Source of the DNA: Planctomycetota bacterium
Lineage (GTDB): Bacteria; Planctomycetota; Phycisphaerae; UBA1845; CAIVHJ01
Direction of reading: 5' to 3'
Assembly: GCA_022565195.1 (NCBI GenBank)
Contig: JADFJZ010000015.1
Location: forward strand, 1 to 10,057
Length of the DNA: 10,057 bases
In this document: in pieces, positions 6,615-10,057 of the stretch
Layout: each line of letters begins with the position of its first letter
Position numbering within the stretch: position 1 is the first letter of the stretch
Program-made: the position numbers and the translations under genes
The notes under the pieces: model-generated
What the model saw: only the letters and a program-made list of their open reading frames with translations
What the model was told of the DNA's origin: nothing
Databases searched by the model: none

Positions 6615-7232
6615 TTATCCCACCGCGTCGATGACCTGTGCCGCCACCGACTGCGGCCGATCGCCGTCGCGCACGTACACCGGCGGTTGCACAATGCCCT
6701 GCGTAATTTGCCCGAAAACGGCACGGTAATGCTCCAGCATTCGGCCGGCGAACTCGCCGACCACCGCGTTGACCTTGGTGATCTCCTTTAGCAGCGCCGA
6801 CAACCGCTCGCCCGCAACCAGCAGTTTCAACTTCTGCTGCTCGTCCACACGACTCGCCAGCCGGCGAATCGAGAGGCGCCGCGCCTCTTCTTCGTCGATG
6901 CCCAGGTCGCGCCCAATCAGCACCATCAAGCGTCGCCGCAAGCCTTCGCGATCAGCGATGCGGCCGGCCAACTCGCCTTCGCGAGCCACGCATTCATGGA
7001 TCGTGTCCACGCCGTTCTGCCGCATGGCGACCAGCTTGCGTTGCAACACTTCGAGCAGCTCCTCGTGCAACCCCGTTAATTCGATCAGCAAGTTCCCCAG
7101 ATCTCGCAAGCGATTCTGGAATCGTGCCGCATCCTCACGCCCCAAGGGGCCGCAAGCTTCAGCCTGCGCGATACCACGCTGATCGCATTCGCGTTGCTGC
7201 TGTGCTGTTTTGTCCTGCATTCGATCACTCAT
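6615..7232 (-). CDS. flgN: FlgN-like export chaperone for FlgK/FlgL
   Basis: Predicted cytoplasmic chaperone that holds FlgK and FlgL for export. The 205 residues are mostly long, charged amphipathic helices (about 36-185), for example LRDLGNLLIELTGLHEELLEVLQRK and RRLASRVDEQQKLKLLVAGERLSALLKEI. This matches the FlgN helical hairpin and the family's weak conservation. A loose tail (VQPPVYVRDGDRP) follows, a place where FlgN proteins bind clients. It is longer than the ~140-residue enterobacterial FlgN. About a dozen residues near 20-33 are encoded by a palindromic element (7139-7170). Its start is six bases after flgJ and its stop is 21 before flgK, the expected position. ATG 7232 is chosen because no other Met except M5 precedes the helical core; its SD is poor. 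The call rests on fold pattern and neighbours more than on sharp motifs. Confidence 0.8.
   Translation of the reverse strand: MSDRMQDKTAQQQRECDQRGIAQAEACGPLGREDAARFQNRLRDLGNLLIELTGLHEELLEVLQRKLVAMRQNGVDTIHECVAREGELAGRIADREGLRRRLMVLIGRDLGIDEEEARRLSIRRLASRVDEQQKLKLLVAGERLSALLKEITKVNAVVGEFAGRMLEHYRAVFGQITQGIVQPPVYVRDGDRPQSVAAQVIDAVG
7139..7170. repeat. In-frame palindromic element inside flgN (diverged copy)
   Basis: Two abutting hairpins. The first is GCCCC-AA-GGGGC (7139-7150). The second is the near-palindrome CGCAAGCT-TC-AGCCTGCG (7151-7168). The block GCCGCAAGCTTCAGCCTGCGCG (7149-7170) aligns with the element at 8789-8813 (GCCGCGGGCTTTTAGCCCGCGCG), differing at a few stem positions and two loop bases. 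It encodes roughly RGIAQAEACGPLG in the poorly conserved FlgN N-terminus, so it does not break the gene. Confidence 0.5.
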
Positions 7233-7238
7233 GCTCGA

Positions 7239-7604
7239 TTATCCCACCACGTCCACGCCTGCTCTTGGCGCCGGCGCGTTCGGAGCATCGTCCTCATCCG
7301 GCAAATAGCGCTTCGCCATCCGCGCGTAAATCTCATCCACCAGCCCAAACCGCGACGACTTCGCAGCCCGCTCCGCAAAAATGACATCCAACTGCGCCGT
7401 GAACATTTCCTCACCCCGACCGCCGTGGCCGATCTCGCCCTTGAGCGTGCTGTTGTGCGCCGATTGCAGCAGCGTTTGGAAAAACGTGATCCCGACCAAC
7501 TGCTCCGCTGCATGGCGCAGTTCGACCAGCTTGGTTTGGTTCTCGCGCTGCGCTTCGGTGGCCGCACTGGCGAGAGGGTTGGTTGTAGCCGGGCTTACGG
7601 TCAT
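7239..7604 (-). CDS. flgJ: Rod-binding protein, FlgJ N-terminal-domain type
   Basis: Capping or scaffold protein for rod assembly in the periplasm. The 121 residues contain one helical rod-binding domain, about 25-105: ELRHAAEQLVGITFFQTLLQ, then EEMFTAQLDVIFAERAAKSS, then GLVDEIYARMAKRYLP. The C-terminal muramidase domain of enterobacterial FlgJ is absent, which is common outside gamma-proteobacteria; a separate wall hydrolase would then be needed and none is visible here. The start is well supported: AAGGAA lies about seven bases upstream of ATG 7604. It begins two bases after the flgI stop and ends six before flgN, so translational coupling is likely. No signal peptide is visible, consistent with type III export. 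Confidence 0.88.
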   Translation of the reverse strand: MTVSPATTNPLASAATEAQRENQTKLVELRHAAEQLVGITFFQTLLQSAHNSTLKGEIGHGGRGEEMFTAQLDVIFAERAAKSSRFGLVDEIYARMAKRYLPDEDDAPNAPAPRAGVDVVG

Positions 7605-7606
7605 GA

Positions 7607-8752
7607 CTATTCCTTGTAGATGATCTCCGCGTGGATGTTGCCCATGCTGTGCAGCGCTTCGATGACTGCGATCCGATCGTTGATCGGCACCCTGATTTGA
7701 TTCAATTGCTGCAACAAGGCGCTGAGCACCGGCCCACTCTGGTTGCCGGGGTCCACGCCGATGAAGCTCTGCTCGTCGGTCGCCGGCGGCTGAATCTGGC
7801 CTTCGGCATCGCGGGTGATGCTGATGGTCAATCCCTTGACCGTGAAAATCGTGGGCGAAATCGTTACCTCGCCATCAAGGGCGATGATCTGCTTGGCCCG
7901 ATTGATCACAATCCGGGCGCTCTTTTCAGGCAGCAGGATGGTGAGCTTTTCGATCTCGTACAGGAATGGGACCGGATCGTCGGTGTAGACTTCCGGCACG
8001 CGGACGACCACGTTCTTGGGATCCATCGACATGGCCAACTGCGTATCGCGGAAGGTTTCGCCGAGTTCCTGATTGACGGCGTGGGCGATGGCCGACGCCA
8101 TGCCGAAGCCCTCGTGCGTGGTGTGGATGACCAGCGTCACATACATTTGCCCGGCTTTCAGCCACGAACCGTGAATCCTGAAATCAGAAAGCAGATCGGT
8201 CCCGGATGCGAGATAAGAGACCATGGCATCTTCTTCGAGTATGAGTCCGCCGCGGACGATGGCGTTGACCTTCGAAGCGTCCGTGACGGTCAGCTCGAGC
8301 GGCCCCATGGCGAAACCGATGATCGTCTTGTCGATGAGCGAATGATGCTGCAGCGCCGCCGACAGGAGCCGCCCGCCTGCCAGACTCTTGCACGCCCCCA
8401 TCGCCGACACTTGCACGTCGAGCCGATCGCCCTCGCGCGCCCCGCCTTCGGGCAATTCGGCGTGAATGGTGACCAACGCGACATTCTTGGTGTTCTTGAG
8501 GTCTTCCAGTTGAACCACCGGATTGGCATAGTTCTTGAGCCAACTGGCCAGCGGTTGCATGGTCTGCTTGTAGCTGTCGCCGTCGCCGGTGCCCGCGAGT
8601 CCGACGACCAAGCCGATCCCCTGCAAGCGATTGACACGCGGACCTTTGAACTTGGCCACGTCGGAGATGCGCGCGTTGACTTGCCCGAACACCGCAGACG
8701 GTGTCCAGAAACACGCCAACAGCACAACGATGCAACCTGTCAAGTTCCTCAT
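7607..8752 (-). CDS. flgI: Flagellar P-ring protein FlgI
   Basis: Subunit of the periplasmic ring around the rod in the peptidoglycan layer. The product is 381 residues, near the usual 365. A Sec signal peptide is at 1-23 (MRNLTGCIVVLLACFWTPSAVFG). The FlgI opening RISDVAKFKGPRVNRLQGIGLVVGLAGTGDG is at 28-58, then LKNTKNVALVTIHAELP, DRLDVQVSAMGACKSLAGGRLL, and the C-terminal MGNIHAEII strand. The reading frame continues to a TTG at 8779, but ATG 8752 has GAGG about six bases upstream and opens directly into the signal peptide, so I use it; the TTG lies inside a hairpin. It is separated from flgH by about 93 bases of hairpin-rich DNA and is followed after two bases by flgJ. The wording around residues 90-130 differs from enterobacterial FlgI but keeps the fold's landmarks. 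Confidence 0.95.
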   Translation of the reverse strand: MRNLTGCIVVLLACFWTPSAVFGQVNARISDVAKFKGPRVNRLQGIGLVVGLAGTGDGDSYKQTMQPLASWLKNYANPVVQLEDLKNTKNVALVTIHAELPEGGAREGDRLDVQVSAMGACKSLAGGRLLSAALQHHSLIDKTIIGFAMGPLELTVTDASKVNAIVRGGLILEEDAMVSYLASGTDLLSDFRIHGSWLKAGQMYVTLVIHTTHEGFGMASAIAHAVNQELGETFRDTQLAMSMDPKNVVVRVPEVYTDDPVPFLYEIEKLTILLPEKSARIVINRAKQIIALDGEVTISPTIFTVKGLTISITRDAEGQIQPPATDEQSFIGVDPGNQSGPVLSALLQQLNQIRVPINDRIAVIEALHSMGNIHAEIIYKE

Positions 8753-8765
8753 AGTCTGCCTCACT

Positions 8766-8837
8766 GGAGCGACTCGCAATGCTCAAGGAGCCGCGGGCTT
8801 TTAGCCCGCGCGGCCCCGCATACCGGGAGTCGCTTCC
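8766..8837. repeat. Nested inverted repeat filling the flgH-flgI gap (palindromic element)
   Basis: The inner hairpin 8785-8813 begins AAGGAGCCGCGGGCT and ends AGCCCGCGCGG around a TT loop. It is framed by outer arms GGAGCGACTC (8766-8775) and GAGTCGCTTCC (8827-8837). The opening AAGGAGCCGCGGG and closing CCCGCGCGG are identical to those of the element at 9597-9654, in the same orientation. It may stabilise the flgH message end or attenuate flgI, but there is no T-run for a classic terminator. Confidence 0.65.
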
Positions 8838-8854
8838 GATCTCGTTCAGATCGG
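8836..8854 (-). promoter_or_regulatory. Hairpin over the flgH stop codon
   Basis: A perfect 7-bp stem, CCGATCT/AGATCGG, with a 5-base loop. The flgH TGA (8846-8848) lies at the loop and stem edge. Together with the element directly downstream it makes a series of stems between flgH and flgI, which could set different expression of L-ring and P-ring. Function is inferred from position only. Confidence 0.4.
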
Positions 8855-10057
8855 GTTCATCCAATCAAACAGCCGCGTCAGCCAACCGCGTTTGGCGGCA
8901 TCACGCAGCGCACCTTTATGCTGAAGACTAATCGTCTGGTTGAAAATCTGCGTACTCAGGATCGTGTTGTCCGGCGACACGTCGCGGCTGCGGCACACGC
9001 CGGTGAACGCAATGGCCTGTAATTCACGGTCAACGAGAATCTTGGTGTCCGGACCGCTCGCGAGAACCAACAGGCCGTTCGGCTTGATGTCGATGATCTC
9101 GACGGTCAGCCGAAACGTGAGGTCGTCCCTGCGTTCCGACTTGCCCTCGCCCTGCAACTCGGTCTTCACGCTGAAGTCGATGCTGGGTTGGCCATCGGTG
9201 AAACTGGCCGGCGCCAGATGGCCGTTCAGCATGCGCACGAATGCATCGATCTTGCTGTCCATCGAGTACTCGCGGTCGGTTTCCAGCTTGGACTTGCTCT
9301 TGTAGATCTTTTGCTCGCGAACGATGACCGTGATCAAGTCATGCACCTTGAACTCATTTGGCGATTTGGTCTTCACCGCGAAAAGCGAGGCTTGCTCCAA
9401 TTCGGGATTGAGCGGTCTCACTCTGTCGAAATTCTGCGCTCCGTTTGCGTCCGATGGCGGCTTCCTTTTGGCATTCTCGGCAGCCAAACGGCTCTTCTCC
9501 AGCGCCCCGATATACATGGAAGAACTCTGCGCCCGAACCTCGCCCGCTGCAACAAACAGCAACAAACCCAGCGCCAACGCCACATAGCGATTCGCGAAGG
9601 AGCCGCGGGTCCCGGCGCGCCGGGAGAATCCCGACTTGTCGGGAGCCCGCGCGGATGTTGTGACTGTTTGACGTGCAGCACTGTGCGACAATTCATCGTA
9701 ATTCGCAATCGCGTAATTCCGCAGTCCCCACATCGCGAAGCCCGGCCCCATGTCGTAATGGGCGCGCACTTTCGGATAGCGCGCGACAATGTTGATCAGC
9801 GCCGTCAGCTCGCTGAACCCGAAGACGTGTACGACTGTCTTTCGCTTCTTGAGCACGTCAAAGTTGACGTGTGGCAGGATCCGTGCCAGCCATGCGCCCC
9901 CGCGAACGGAAACGATGGCTGAAATGCGATCGTCGGCCAGCGCCCGCTCGATGTCCCGGGCGCGTGCGGCATCGTCGCTCCGCCCGCCCCGGCGCTCATC
10001 GACTTTGGCCTCGAAGAGTTTCACGTTCGCCGTCACTTTGTAGTCCGGACCGACGGC
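8846..10057 (-). CDS. flgH: Flagellar L-ring protein FlgH, in frame behind a truncated S66 peptidase domain (5' end off window)
   Basis: Outer-membrane L-ring subunit. The frame is open from the right edge (403 residues); a GTG at 10036 is only one possible start. Last ~240 residues: signal peptide (VALALGLLLFVAAGEVRA), then the FlgH domain with ASLFAVKTKSPNEFKVHDLITVIVRE, GEGKSERRDDLTFRLTVEI, IKPNGLLVLASG, the GVCRSRDVSPDN block (usual form GVVRPxDI) and the closing GWLTRLFDWMNPI. First ~110 residues: S66 peptidase-like (separate entry). The natural flgH start could be GTG 9583, at the head of the signal peptide, but it has no clear SD; TTG 9691 (L116) is another option. If translated as one chain, the signal sequence would be internal. 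FlgH is usually a lipoprotein; here no lipobox Cys is seen and cleavage after VRA is predicted. FlgH identity is firm; the real start is unresolved. Confidence 0.88.
   Translation of the reverse strand, partial: AVGPDYKVTANVKLFEAKVDERRGGRSDDAARARDIERALADDRISAIVSVRGGAWLARILPHVNFDVLKKRKTVVHVFGFSELTALINIVARYPKVRAHYDMGPGFAMWGLRNYAIANYDELSHSAARQTVTTSARAPDKSGFSRRAGTRGSFANRYVALALGLLLFVAAGEVRAQSSSMYIGALEKSRLAAENAKRKPPSDANGAQNFDRVRPLNPELEQASLFAVKTKSPNEFKVHDLITVIVREQKIYKSKSKLETDREYSMDSKIDAFVRMLNGHLAPASFTDGQPSIDFSVKTELQGEGKSERRDDLTFRLTVEIIDIKPNGLLVLASGPDTKILVDRELQAIAFTGVCRSRDVSPDNTILSTQIFNQTISLQHKGALRDAAKRGWLTRLFDWMNPI
9597..9654. repeat. Compound palindromic element at the S66-FlgH junction
   Basis: Outer arms CGCGGG (9604-9609) and CCCGCG (9646-9651) enclose two complete inner hairpins. 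One is the perfect palindrome TCCCGGCGCGCCGGGA (9610-9625). The other is TCCCGAC-TT-GTCGGGA (9629-9644). The whole can fold as a three-way cruciform. Its ends AAGGAGCCGCGGG and CCCGCGCGG match the element at 8785-8813. It is translated in frame as about SARAPDKSGFSRRAGTRGSF, right between the S66 fragment and the FlgH signal peptide. Confidence 0.75.
9655..10057 (-). pseudogene. S66 LD-carboxypeptidase/MccF-like N-terminal domain, truncated
   Basis: S66 enzymes are serine peptidases that trim peptidoglycan tetrapeptides or cleave microcin C-type conjugates. Visible landmarks are an RARDIERALADDRISAI helix-strand, the RGGAWLARILPHVNF motif, the nucleophile elbow HVFGFSELTALI (Ser in GFS near 9812-9814), and YDMGPGF, where the family has HGP. 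These cover the second half of the N-terminal domain. The family's C-terminal domain, which supplies the catalytic Glu and His, is missing: the sequence stops resembling S66 about 15 residues after GPGF and runs into the palindromic element. Activity is therefore not expected. The start lies beyond the window. I call it a gene remnant read in frame with FlgH, though a domesticated non-enzymatic domain is possible. Its family is clear from motifs; its fate is inferred. Confidence 0.65.

Noticed and set aside
8753..8779. TTG start adding nine residues to FlgI
   Set aside because: Rare start inside a hairpin arm; ATG 8752 has an SD and starts the signal peptide directly.
7631..9022. 463-codon open frame on the plus strand opposite flgI
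   Set aside because: Antisense shadow of flgI in G+C-rich DNA; no recognisable domain, and the minus-strand frame encodes an unmistakable FlgI.

Overview
This window is one continuous late-flagellar operon region, with every real gene on the minus strand. Read in transcription order (right to left) it holds an open frame ending in flgH (L-ring), then flgI (P-ring), a single-domain flgJ (rod-binding), flgN (chaperone), flgK and flgL (hook-filament junction), fliW, csrA and the flagellin gene fliC. fliC runs off the left edge about a dozen codons short of its likely end. The gene order and the flagellin N-terminus (RLSSGLRINRGADDPAGLI and SGAFSDEEIRANQLQIDS) look like Planctomycetota. So do the enlarged FlgK and FlgL and the fairly high G+C. 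That assignment is pattern recognition, not a search result.

Right part (about 8750-10057): the frame holding FlgH is open to the window edge. Its first ~110 residues match the N-terminal half of an S66 (LD-carboxypeptidase/MccF) peptidase, including the RGG and GFSELT nucleophile motifs. The S66 C-terminal domain is absent. A compound palindrome lies at the junction, followed by a signal peptide and a complete FlgH. The flgH-flgI gap is almost entirely nested hairpin, with a palindrome of the same family. A diverged third copy lies in frame inside flgN.

Middle part (about 2893-8752): flgI, flgJ, flgN, flgK and flgL are packed with gaps of 2, 6, 21 and 47 bases. They encode the P-ring, rod-binding protein, export chaperone and the two junction proteins that chaperone serves. 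FlgL is about twice the enterobacterial length because it carries three tandem Flagellin_IN-type repeats.

Left part (1-2892): fliW, csrA and fliC form the known FliW-CsrA-flagellin homeostasis module. The fliC leader contains two adjacent perfect hairpins (7-bp and 6-bp stems), each with a six-base loop containing GGA. The second presents the Shine-Dalgarno sequence itself in its loop. This is the expected layout for CsrA translational repression relieved by FliW. Two arrays of degenerate heptanucleotides in inverted orientation occupy the flgL-fliW gap, and one of them contains the flgL stop codon.

I found no RNA genes, CRISPR arrays, transposases or integrases. The individual components are known flagellar families. 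The less ordinary parts are the S66-FlgH fusion, the palindrome family inside reading frames, the heptamer arrays and the paired CsrA-type hairpins.
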